From positions 1-64,000 of the forward strand of contig JAUSPN010000049.1 in the NCBI GenBank assembly GCA_030656555.1: a DNA stretch of 64,000 bases. Reading direction: 5' to 3'. Shown here piece after piece: positions 30,480-42,131 of this stretch. Made by a program: the position numbers and the translations under genes. The DNA comes from Candidatus Desulfaltia sp. (GTDB taxonomy: Bacteria > Desulfobacterota > Desulfobacteria > Desulfobacterales > ETH-SRB1). Below the pieces are notes generated by a model that saw nothing but the letters and a program-made list of their open reading frames with translations, made no database searches and had not been told where the DNA came from. How positions within the stretch are numbered: position 1 is the stretch's first letter; each line of letters starts with the position of its first letter.

Positions 30480-30508
30480 TTGACTTAATTTTTTGTTTTA
30501 TTTATTTT
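30480..30508 (+). promoter_or_regulatory. Candidate promoter for initiator tRNA
   Basis: TTGACT at 30480-30485, a 17-base spacer, and TATTTT at 30503-30508. The tRNA begins 15 bases later. Confidence 0.5.
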
Positions 30509-30522
30509 ATGTTTTTACATGA

Positions 30523-30599
<77 letters not shown>

Positions 30600-30871
30600 C
30601 CTTCTTTCTTTCTTTCTTTTTTACCCCTTTTTATAATCCCAAATATTATTATCTTTATATTTTTTGTATTGATATATTATCAATAATTCATTAGTTATAA
30701 ACAATATCTTTTTATATGTTTATAATATCAATTTTTTAAACATAACAATAGATGTTTTTTTATAATACTTTTTTGTTTTTTTATTTAGTAAAACAGACAG
30801 GTTAAAAAGTTGTTATAGTTATAAACATCCATTAAAGATAATCTTTTATAACTTAATATAGGAATAAAGAT
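30600..30871. promoter_or_regulatory. Very AT-rich region with three DnaA-box-like 9-mers before dnaN
   Basis: This 272-base gap is strongly AT-rich and holds TTATAAACA at 30695-30703 (+), 30717-30725 (-) and 30819-30827 (+). Each differs at one position from the DnaA-box consensus TTATNCACA. It contains no gene. A short CTTT run at 30601-30620 follows the tRNA. It could be an origin fragment or a DnaA-controlled promoter of dnaN; neither is proved by sequence. Confidence 0.45.
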
Positions 30872-34428
<3,557 letters not shown>

Positions 34429-34463
34429 AAAACAAAGCGGGTTTGTAGCTGAGTATAAAGAAT

Positions 34464-35255
34464 ATGCACATTCATCAAGTAGAAGCAAGAGACTTGCCTG
34501 ATCTATGGTTTCAGGCAATACACGATATATTTGATCATGGAAGAAGGTTTAAAATTGATCGTGGTTCATATGCCGGACAAACGCGTCTGGAATATGATTT
34601 TTTTATTGGTCATGTGAAGCATCCCGGCACACAACCCCTGTTGCCGGACATTCCTCCAGCGTGCGGGATACCAAATCCTGTTGAAGAAGCATATATTTAC
34701 GGAGGAGAAGGACATAACAGATCATACCTTGAATACCTTATGACCCCGGATAAAGAGATCGGCGAATCATACACTTATGGCGAGAGACTGACAGGCGCTC
34801 CGATTGCAGGGAACAAGCTTGCCTGGTGGAAAGAACGCGATGCAGAGATCATAGATGTTAGAGAGATTGACGGAAAAGCTGTTTTTGAAAAGCAAGGGAC
34901 TCTTTATATTAATCAGATTGAGTGGGTAATTCAGACATATAAAAAACACGGATACCGTAACAACCAGATGGTTCTTCAGGTTGCGCATCCTTCCGATATT
35001 ACCTTGCTTGATCCGCCATGTTTACGTTCTATAGATACCCGGATACAGGATGAAACCCTTCATTTTATTATTTATTTTCGTTCGTGGGATCTCTGGGGAG
35101 GGCTGCCTGCAAACCTGGCAGGAATTCAAAACCTGAAAGAGTATATGGCGGCTGAGATAGGGGTACAGGACGGTGAGATGATAGTCGAAAGCAAGGGGCT
35201 TCATCTTTACGGCTATGCGGAAGATCTTGCAAAGTTAAGATGTATGAAAGGATAA
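34464..35255 (+). CDS. Divergent thymidylate-synthase-like protein (ThyA fold)
   Basis: The C-terminal half of this 263-residue protein matches the ThyA catalytic region. It has C186 in LDPPCLR (nucleophile), FRSWD (R206, S207, D209; phosphate and folate contacts), GLPANLAG (N217; pyrimidine recognition) and GLHLYGYAED (H247, Y249). The first ~165 residues differ from canonical ThyA but resemble the archaeal-type enzymes in layout. It may make dTMP, or act as a dUMP/dCMP hydroxymethylase. It follows gyrB by 35 bases and converges with asnS. No ThyX or DHFR gene is in the window. Confidence 0.65.
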   Translation: MHIHQVEARDLPDLWFQAIHDIFDHGRRFKIDRGSYAGQTRLEYDFFIGHVKHPGTQPLLPDIPPACGIPNPVEEAYIYGGEGHNRSYLEYLMTPDKEIGESYTYGERLTGAPIAGNKLAWWKERDAEIIDVREIDGKAVFEKQGTLYINQIEWVIQTYKKHGYRNNQMVLQVAHPSDITLLDPPCLRSIDTRIQDETLHFIIYFRSWDLWGGLPANLAGIQNLKEYMAAEIGVQDGEMIVESKGLHLYGYAEDLAKLRCMKG

Positions 35256-35263
35256 AGACGGTT

Positions 35264-36646
35264 TTAAAAAGAAATAGAATTCGGAGTTCTTGGAAATGGT
35301 ATAACATCCCTGATGTTGGTTATACCTGTTAAAAACATCAGCAAGCGCTCAAACCCCAGGCCGAACCCACTATGATAAACAGAACCATATTCCCTGGATT
35401 CAACATACCACCAGTAATCCTTTTTTGACAATCCCATCTCGTTCATTCTTGCCTCAAGAATATTCAGTCGTTCTTCGCGCTGGCTTCCGCCGATTATTTC
35501 CCCTATATTTGGTACAAGAACATCCATTGCAGCAACGGTTTTGTTGTCGTCATTTATTCTCATATAAAACGGCTTTATGTTTTTGGGATAATTGTAGATA
35601 ATTACAGGGTGTTGAAAATAGCGTTCGGTAAGATACCTTTCATGCTCGGATTGGAGATCTTTGCCAAAGGCGACTTCAAACTCAAAATTTTGTCCGGATT
35701 TACTTAAAATCTCCACAGCCTCTTTGTATGAAAGTCTTGTAAAACCGGATGAGATTAAACCATTCAGGGTTGCCATAAGGTTTTTGTCCACATGTTTTGC
35801 AAAAAGTTCCAAATCAGCCCCGCACTCATCCATTACATGTCCTGTCAGATATTTCAAAAATTCTTCACTTAAATCCATGGCGTCGTTTAGATCGCTAAAG
35901 GCCATCTCAGGCTCAACCATCCAGAATTCAGCTACATGCCTGCTTGTATTTGAGTTTTCAGCCCTGAAAGTCGGACCGAACGTATAAACATCACCTAATG
36001 ACAGGGCAAACATTTCTGCTGAAAGCTGTCCGGATACCGTCAGATTTGTTGCAGCGCCGAAAAAATCGAGCGAAAAGTCAGTCTTTCGATCCTTTTTTGG
36101 AACATTATCTAAATCCAGCGTGGTTACCTTAAACAATTCCCCTGCGCCTTCGCAGTCAGAAGCAGTTAAAACCGGAGTGTGAATGTATTGAAAACCCCTG
36201 TCTTTGAAAAATTTGTGTATTGCAAAGGACAGCTCTGATCTTATACGAAAGACAGCTCCGTATTTATTGGTTCTGGGCCTTAAATGAGCGATAGTTCTTA
36301 AAAACTCATCGCCATGCCGTTTTTTCTGAAGAGGGAATGTATCAGGGGCAAGGCCAAGTATTTCCATACCTTCTGCTTTTAATTCCCATGTTTGCCCTTT
36401 TCCCTGCGATTCTATTAGTGAGCCGGTTACACTTACTGCCGATCCAGTCGAGCTTTTTGTTATTTCTTCATAATTGGCAAGAGAGCTGTCTGCAACCACC
36501 TGCAAGTTTTTAAGACACGATCCGTCGTTAATTTCCAAAAAAGAAAAACCCTTTGAATCACGCCGGGTTCTGATCCATCCCATTATAGTTACATTGTCTA
36601 TGGGTTTGTCTGACCGTAAAAGATTTAATATTCTAATGCGTTTCAT
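35264..36646 (-). CDS. asnS: Asparaginyl-tRNA synthetase
   Basis: A 460-residue class IIb synthetase. The N-terminal OB-fold (TIMGWIRTRRDSKGFSFLEI) binds the anticodon. Motif 2 is around FGPTFRAENSNTSRHVAEFW and motif 3 is GLGFERLLMFLTG, followed by RDVIPFPRTP. The AsnRS-type VEPEMAF is present. A dedicated AsnRS implies direct charging rather than only the GatCAB route. It converges with the ThyA-like gene. Confidence 0.96.
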   Translation of the reverse strand: MKRIRILNLLRSDKPIDNVTIMGWIRTRRDSKGFSFLEINDGSCLKNLQVVADSSLANYEEITKSSTGSAVSVTGSLIESQGKGQTWELKAEGMEILGLAPDTFPLQKKRHGDEFLRTIAHLRPRTNKYGAVFRIRSELSFAIHKFFKDRGFQYIHTPVLTASDCEGAGELFKVTTLDLDNVPKKDRKTDFSLDFFGAATNLTVSGQLSAEMFALSLGDVYTFGPTFRAENSNTSRHVAEFWMVEPEMAFSDLNDAMDLSEEFLKYLTGHVMDECGADLELFAKHVDKNLMATLNGLISSGFTRLSYKEAVEILSKSGQNFEFEVAFGKDLQSEHERYLTERYFQHPVIIYNYPKNIKPFYMRINDDNKTVAAMDVLVPNIGEIIGGSQREERLNILEARMNEMGLSKKDYWWYVESREYGSVYHSGFGLGFERLLMFLTGITNIRDVIPFPRTPNSISF

Positions 36647-36654
36647 CTTGTTGG

Positions 36655-36777
36655 CATCCTTCTTTTTCTCTTAGATAGCGCTTTTTGGTGAAAACATATC
36701 TGCGTTCATTTGTGTGAATCTGTGGCTGAATGATTGTTTTTTATATTCTTCGTGTGTTTCGTGGTGAATATTTATCA
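36655..36777. repeat. Short non-coding spacer with dispersed-repeat-like text
   Basis: The spacer between asnS and the protease has segments such as TCTGCGTTCATTTGTGTGAA and TTCGTGTGTTTCGTGGTGAA, which recur between genes in many genomes. A related run rich in cacgaaaacacgag lies at 46075-46165. No gene is seen. Confidence 0.3.
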
Positions 36778-38169
36778 TTATAATTTAACTGTTATATAAT
36801 AACTCTGATCGCCGCGCTGCAATAAAACAACCACCGAGTTTTTAAGGCGATATTTTACAACCGCTTTTTCAAAATCCTTTACGCTGCCAACAACCATTTC
36901 ATCAATTTGTTGTATTATATCACCTGATTTTACGCCGATACGCGCCAGATAGGATTGACGATTAATCGATGAAATTACCACGCCTGTTTTTGCGGATGTT
37001 TGACCTTGAAAACGTTTTATTAAAGACAGGTTTTCAACCTTTATCCCAAGAAGATTGAAGGCAAGTTCCCTGGCCAGCTCTTCAGGGAACACGGCCGCTG
37101 TTGTTGAAACAGTAAACACTTTGTTGTTTCGCCAGAGCTCTATTTTGATATCATCCCCTTTGGCATAATTTTTCATGGCTGTATGGTAATGCTCAATCGA
37201 AGGGGTACTCCTGGAGCCGACAGACAGAATAATATCACCGTCCAGGACACCTGCTTTGTGGCCGGGGCCTCCCTTTGAGATCTCTTTAACAACCACACCC
37301 TTGAGTTCAGAAGCTTTCATGTATTGAGCAAGTCTTTTATCAAGGTTTTGCACGGTTATACCAAGCCATATTTGAACAACCTCGCCGTATTGAATAAGGT
37401 CTGACACAATCCTTTTTGCTTTGTTAATGGGTATGGCAAATCCTATTCCCTGTGCTTTTGCATAAATTGCAGTATTAATGCCGATAAGTTCGCCGTTTAT
37501 GTTCAGAAGCGCTCCTCCGCTGTTGCCGGGATTAATTGAGGCGTCTAATTGTATAAAATCATGATAAACAGCGTTGTCTGTCCTGATGCTTCGGTTTATT
37601 GAGCTTATAACCCCTGTTGTTACTGTATTGGAAAATCCGAACGGATTACCTATAGCTATAATAGTTTCTCCTATCATAAGGTCGTCGGAGTCGCCCATTT
37701 CTATAGACGGAAGAGAGTTTTTTGACGATATTCGCAGCACAGCCAGATCAGAATCAGGATCAGCGCCTATAATCATGGCATCAAATTTACGCTCATCGTT
37801 TAGAATAACTGTTATTGTAGTGCTTTTTGCGAGTACATGCGCATTTGTGAGAATAAGGCCCCGTTTTCCATCAATAATAACTCCTGATCCAAGACTGGTC
37901 CTTTTGTAGCGCTGTTCAAAACCGGGATCAAAAAAGTCTTTAAAAAAGGAATCAAACAATGGCTCTATCCTGAATCCGGAGAAAGGATTGGCGCGTCTGC
38001 GAACCTCATATTCCGAATTTATGTTTACAACCGCGGGGCTGACCTTGCGCACAGCCCTGACAACAGGGTTTTCCCGTTCATATTCCGCTGCAGAGCATGG
38101 AAAAGAAATGGTTAGTATTGCAATAAAGGCTATAATTAAATGGATAAATTTCTTATATATGTGTATCAT
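36778..38169 (-). CDS. Deg/HtrA-type periplasmic serine protease
   Basis: A 463-residue trypsin-fold protease with a signal peptide ending near FPCSAAEY. The catalytic triad is H111 (LTNAHVLAKS), D141 (DSDLAVLRI) and S217 (NPGNSGGALL). Two PDZ domains follow, from about residues 265 and 375. Such proteases degrade or refold damaged envelope proteins. Length and domains fit DegP/DegQ, but specific assignment is not possible. It is divergent from the radical SAM gene. Confidence 0.92.
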   Translation of the reverse strand: MIHIYKKFIHLIIAFIAILTISFPCSAAEYERENPVVRAVRKVSPAVVNINSEYEVRRRANPFSGFRIEPLFDSFFKDFFDPGFEQRYKRTSLGSGVIIDGKRGLILTNAHVLAKSTTITVILNDERKFDAMIIGADPDSDLAVLRISSKNSLPSIEMGDSDDLMIGETIIAIGNPFGFSNTVTTGVISSINRSIRTDNAVYHDFIQLDASINPGNSGGALLNINGELIGINTAIYAKAQGIGFAIPINKAKRIVSDLIQYGEVVQIWLGITVQNLDKRLAQYMKASELKGVVVKEISKGGPGHKAGVLDGDIILSVGSRSTPSIEHYHTAMKNYAKGDDIKIELWRNNKVFTVSTTAAVFPEELARELAFNLLGIKVENLSLIKRFQGQTSAKTGVVISSINRQSYLARIGVKSGDIIQQIDEMVVGSVKDFEKAVVKYRLKNSVVVLLQRGDQSYYITVKL

Positions 38170-38263
38170 GGCCGAGACTCTTGCTTTTGTGTTTTGATTA
38201 ACTGCGAACGGTTACAAAAAAGGTTTGTACAAGATTGTAAAATGATTATTATAACATAATATC

Positions 38264-40789
38264 ATGAAAATTAAAACATTTCAAGACATCCTACCGATGG
38301 TAGAACGGCCAAGTCGATATCTGGGTACGGAGACAAACTCCATAAAAAAAGATCCGAACAAGGTCAGGCTAAAGGTCGCTCTTGCATTTCCGGATCTATA
38401 CGAAATAGGTACATCACATTTCGGACTTCAGATACTTTATCATATCCTCAACAAACACAAAGAGATAGCCGCTGAAAGGGTTTACGCTCCAGACGTTGAC
38501 ATGGAGTCTTATTTGAGGTCGTCACATATGCCCCTTGTGTCCATGGAATCACATAAACCGCTTAAAAGTTTTGATATTATCGGTTTCAGCCTGCTTTACG
38601 AGCTGAATTATACTAATGTTCTTACAATGCTCGATCTTTCGGGCATACCGTTTTTTTCTTCAGAAAGGGATGGTTTGTTTCCGCTGATTATAGCTGGTGG
38701 TCCCTGTACATGTAATCCAGAGCCTGTAGCCGATTTTTTTGACGTTATGGTTGTCGGAGACGGCGAAAAGGTGATAGTCGACATATCAAAGGCTTGGCTT
38801 ACATGGAAAGAGGATGGTAGTGAAGACAAAGGTGTCCTTTTAAAACAATTGTCTTTAATTAAAGGGGTTTATGTGCCGGCGTTTTTTGATTTGGCAGGCA
38901 GCAGTGCGGGAAGCAAAACATTTTTTCAGATCCCGCAACCCAGATTTTCAGACTATAAGGTTATTGCAAGAGAAATAATCGCGGATCTTGACACAGCTCC
39001 CTTTCCTGATGCTCCGATAATCCCGTTCGGCAAACCTGTACATGATCGTCTTCGTCTTGAGATCGCAAGGGGATGCACCAGGGGCTGCCGATTTTGTCAG
39101 GCAGGGATGATATATCGACCAGTGCGTGAACGGTCGGTAAAGAAACTGCTTAACCTGTTTGACACTTCATGTGACGCTACAGGTTATGAAGATCTTTCGT
39201 TGTTGTCGCTGAGTACCGCAGATTATAGTTCTATTATCTCCCTGATGAACCAGCTAATGTCTCGATGTGAACCCAGACATATTGCTGTTTCTTTACCTTC
39301 GTTACGTGCCGGCACGTTGACCCCCGAACTGATTAATATCATAAAAAAGGTCAGAAAAACAGGTTTTACTATTGCTCCTGAAGCCGGTAGTCAGAGGCTT
39401 AGGGATGTTATCAACAAGAATATTACAGAAGAGGAAATCGTTGAGACGGTACAGGATGTCTTTGATCTGGGTTGGCTGGTGATAAAATTATATTTTATGA
39501 TAGGTCTTCCATCAGAAACCGAAGAGGATCTTCTGGCTATTGTTGAGCTTGTTAAGAAGCTTCGTAAGATTAAAACCCGGTCAGGGCGCAAGGGCCAAAT
39601 AAATGTCAGCGTGGCGACATTTATTCCAAAACCGCATACACCTTTTCAATGGGCTCCTCAGATATCTCTGACTGAATCAAGGGAAAAGATAGAAAGGCTA
39701 CGGGCAAACTTAAAAATACCTGGAATTCGTTTTAAGTGGCAAAATCCCGAAGTGAGTATGCTCGAGGGCCTTTTTGCACGGGGAGACAGGAGGCTTAGCT
39801 GTTTGCTGGTGGATGCATACAAAAAAGGTTGTAAGTTTGACGGCTGGAGCGACAGGTTTCAATATGGATTATGGGAAAAAGCCTTTTTTGATCAGGGGCT
39901 TGATGTAGATCGTTATACAACCCGCGCAAGGGATGTTACAGACCGGTTGCCATGGGATCATATCGACACAGGGGTAACAAAAGAATTTTTAAAGCTTGAA
40001 TGGGAAAAGGCAGAGTGCGGCGAACATACGCCGGACTGTCGCAGGGGTGATTGCAACACCTGTGGAGTATGCGACTTTAAAACTATTGAGCCAAAAGTGC
40101 TTCAATCCGGCAAGGATATGGTTAATGAGCGTTTATACAAAAAAAGAGGCGCGTCAGATGAAGAAGCCGGAGCTTATACAATGATTAGGCTTTTTTATTC
40201 GAAACAGAGCCATGCAAAATATTTTGGGCACCTGGAACTTGTAAATATCTTTTTACGTGCCTTGAGGCGGGCAGGCATATCGGTAAAGTTTACGGAAGGT
40301 TTTCATCCCATGCCTAAGGTGTCTTTTGAGGATGCTCTTCCAATAGGTATGGAAAGCCTGAACGAATCATTGTCTGTGGTGGTTTGCGGCAGTGTCAAAC
40401 CAAACGCCGTGACAACCTCTTTAAACAAACATCTTCCGAAAGGTCTTTTAGTGAAAGATTGTCAAATATCTTCTTCAAAGCCGGACATTAAACGGCAAAA
40501 ATCCGCCACATATTTCGTGGAACTAAAAGAGGGTTGTTTTGACAAGCAAAAGTTAAACGATTTTATAAAAAGTCCCGATTTTGTAAAAACCCGTGTTAAT
40601 CGAAAAGGCAAGGTAAAAAAGATAGATTTTAAGGACATGGTTTTAAAGATTAATTTAACCGAACCTAGCAAAATGATGATAAGTCTCAGGTCTGAGCCCG
40701 GTAGAACAGCAAGGCCGTTTGAGATTATAAAGGAGATTTTTAACCTTTCCGAAGAGATAATGAAACAGGCAACAATAATAAAACAGTGA
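38264..40789 (+). CDS. B12-binding radical SAM protein fused to DUF2344 (TIGR03960/TIGR03936 type)
   Basis: At 841 residues this fuses two proteins often encoded separately. The first ~200 residues form the B12-binding-like N-terminus (ALAFPDLYEIGTSHFGLQIL). The radical SAM core has CTRGCRFCQAG with C271, C275 and C278 binding the [4Fe-4S] cluster. A second Cys-rich knot near residues 585-607 has CGEHTPDC and CNTCGVCD. The C-terminal DUF2344 part begins near YFGHLELVNIFLRALRRAG. In relatives it neighbours rng and rplU and is thought to touch RNA metabolism; the reaction is unknown. Those partners are absent here, where it lies beside rpmH. Confidence 0.85.
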   Translation: MKIKTFQDILPMVERPSRYLGTETNSIKKDPNKVRLKVALAFPDLYEIGTSHFGLQILYHILNKHKEIAAERVYAPDVDMESYLRSSHMPLVSMESHKPLKSFDIIGFSLLYELNYTNVLTMLDLSGIPFFSSERDGLFPLIIAGGPCTCNPEPVADFFDVMVVGDGEKVIVDISKAWLTWKEDGSEDKGVLLKQLSLIKGVYVPAFFDLAGSSAGSKTFFQIPQPRFSDYKVIAREIIADLDTAPFPDAPIIPFGKPVHDRLRLEIARGCTRGCRFCQAGMIYRPVRERSVKKLLNLFDTSCDATGYEDLSLLSLSTADYSSIISLMNQLMSRCEPRHIAVSLPSLRAGTLTPELINIIKKVRKTGFTIAPEAGSQRLRDVINKNITEEEIVETVQDVFDLGWLVIKLYFMIGLPSETEEDLLAIVELVKKLRKIKTRSGRKGQINVSVATFIPKPHTPFQWAPQISLTESREKIERLRANLKIPGIRFKWQNPEVSMLEGLFARGDRRLSCLLVDAYKKGCKFDGWSDRFQYGLWEKAFFDQGLDVDRYTTRARDVTDRLPWDHIDTGVTKEFLKLEWEKAECGEHTPDCRRGDCNTCGVCDFKTIEPKVLQSGKDMVNERLYKKRGASDEEAGAYTMIRLFYSKQSHAKYFGHLELVNIFLRALRRAGISVKFTEGFHPMPKVSFEDALPIGMESLNESLSVVVCGSVKPNAVTTSLNKHLPKGLLVKDCQISSSKPDIKRQKSATYFVELKEGCFDKQKLNDFIKSPDFVKTRVNRKGKVKKIDFKDMVLKINLTEPSKMMISLRSEPGRTARPFEIIKEIFNLSEEIMKQATIIKQ

Positions 40790-41172
40790 TCAAAAGTTGA
40801 ATTCGGCTCCTTTGCTGTCGCGACATTGATAGAAATCAAGGGCACGAAATTTGAGTTGGTGCTTTTGACAAGATTTCGTTATATTATAAATTGTTAACAA
40901 TGCTAAATTTTTGGCGCTTGACTTTATAATTGACTTATGATTATTTTATCAGTTTAAAAACAACTTATTGGGCGTTTTTGCTGCGAGATCCTTGAGAAAT
41001 GTTTACCGCTAAAAGCGGTATTAAGCTTGATAATGAATTAAAGAACTCTGTAGCAATCTACGGGGAATCTTCGACCGTAAGGATGTTAGCTGTTTTTAGA
41101 TTAGCTTGCTATTGCGGTTCAATACAACGCAAAAGATTTCTCAATAAACACATAATTTAGGGGATATGTAAT
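40790..41172. other. Intergenic region upstream of rpmH
   Basis: 383 bases without a gene. It contains a possible promoter (TTGACT at 40918-40923, then TATTTT at 40942-40947, spacer 18) and repeat copy C at 41048-41127. dnaA, which divergently flanks rpmH in many bacteria, is absent, and no DnaA box cluster is seen. Confidence 0.5.
41048..41127 (+). repeat. Interspersed palindromic element, copy C
   Basis: About 80 bases with CTGTAGCAATCTACGG, GAATCTTCGACCGTAAGGAT and TAGCTTGCTATTGCGGTTCA, collinear with copy B. Confidence 0.75.
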
Positions 41173-41307
41173 ATGAAAAGAACCTATCAGCCAAGCAGGA
41201 TAAAGCGTGCCAGAACGCACGGTTTTTTGAAAAGGATGTCAACAAAACAGGGTAGAAGGGTTATTAACAGGCGTAGAGCTAAAGGCAGAAACCGTTTGAG
41301 CGTTTAA
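41173..41307 (+). CDS. rpmH: Ribosomal protein bL34
   Basis: A 44-residue, Arg/Lys-rich protein, [20 protein letters not shown] at the start and [12 protein letters not shown] at the end, matching bL34 over its full length. It is a 50S subunit protein near the exit tunnel. It begins the conserved rpmH-rnpA-yidD-yidC-jag-mnmE order that usually lies near the origin. Confidence 0.97.
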   Translation: MKRTYQPSRIKRARTHGFLKRMSTKQGRRVINRRRAKGRNRLSV

Positions 41308-41353
41308 ACACAATACATCATAAAATCGATTGGTTGCAAGGGTTTCAAGGTTG

Positions 41354-41722
41354 ATGTCTCGTGAGATTTTTTTTACCAAGGCGGATAGACTATTAAAGCG
41401 CCCAGATTTTCTAAGCTTGACGGCAAAAGGCAGGCGATGCAAAAACAACAATTTTATTGCAGTTTTTGCTTTGGATAAAACCGAAAGAACGCGCCTTGGT
41501 ATTACTGTTTCAAAAAAGGTTGGAAACGCTGTCGTTCGCAACAGGATTAAACGATTTACCCGTGAATATTTTCGACTCAACAGGCACAAAAATACAGGGA
41601 AAGTGGATATAAACATCATAGCAAAGAAGGAGGCTGTCAACCTGTCATCAGCCCAGGCTTTTTTGTCCCTGCAAAACATTTTTGACCAAATTACCAAGAT
41701 TACAAGGAGTCTTTATCATTAA
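41354..41722 (+). CDS. rnpA: Ribonuclease P protein component
   Basis: A 122-residue RnpA that helps the RNase P RNA trim 5' ends of pre-tRNAs. The RNR signature is seen in [22 protein letters not shown] 41354 is chosen over an in-frame TTG at 41330 because it aligns with the family start. It overlaps no gene; yidD begins 4 bases after the stop. Confidence 0.94.
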   Translation: MSREIFFTKADRLLKRPDFLSLTAKGRRCKNNNFIAVFALDKTERTRLGITVSKKVGNAVVRNRIKRFTREYFRLNRHKNTGKVDINIIAKKEAVNLSSAQAFLSLQNIFDQITKITRSLYH

Positions 41723-41726
41723 CAAA

Positions 41727-41939
41727 ATGTTTCAGATACTTGCTCTGTTTACTATAAGGGCATATCAATATGTTTTGTCTCCTGTTTTGAGTCCGTCGTG
41801 CCGTTTTTATCCAACCTGTTCCGAGTATGCCTATCAGGCTGTTTTACGTTATGGACCGCTAAAGGGATCGTTCCTTGCTTTAAAAAGAATTTTGCGATGC
41901 CACCCGTTTAATTCGGGAGGAGTCGATCCTGTCCCTTAA
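41727..41939 (+). CDS. yidD: Membrane protein insertion efficiency factor YidD
   Basis: A 70-residue YidD with the family core [23 protein letters not shown] and [18 protein letters not shown]. It assists membrane protein insertion by YidC. The ATG at 41727 lies 17 bases from AAGGAG (41704-41709), an unusually long spacing. In-frame ATC/ATT codons at 41715 and 41718 are better placed, so a non-standard start is conceivable. Confidence 0.93.
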   Translation: MFQILALFTIRAYQYVLSPVLSPSCRFYPTCSEYAYQAVLRYGPLKGSFLALKRILRCHPFNSGGVDPVP

Positions 41940-42131
41940 CCGGATGGCCGTGAATGGGGTCAGGCAGGCCTGTGCTGTCAGGCTCATTGAAAAACAAATA
42001 ATATTAGAGATCCTTGTATCCCCTAATAGGCCACTCAAAGATTCTGCCAATGCAACCAATCTGTTTCAGCAGGTTTTAATGAACTTGAACCGACAATAAT
42101 TTTTACTAAGTATAAAATTTAGGAGTATATT

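Noticed and set aside
30601-30620. CTTT-rich microsatellite after the tRNA
   Set aside because: It is short and non-coding, with no sign of a function; probably simple-sequence noise.
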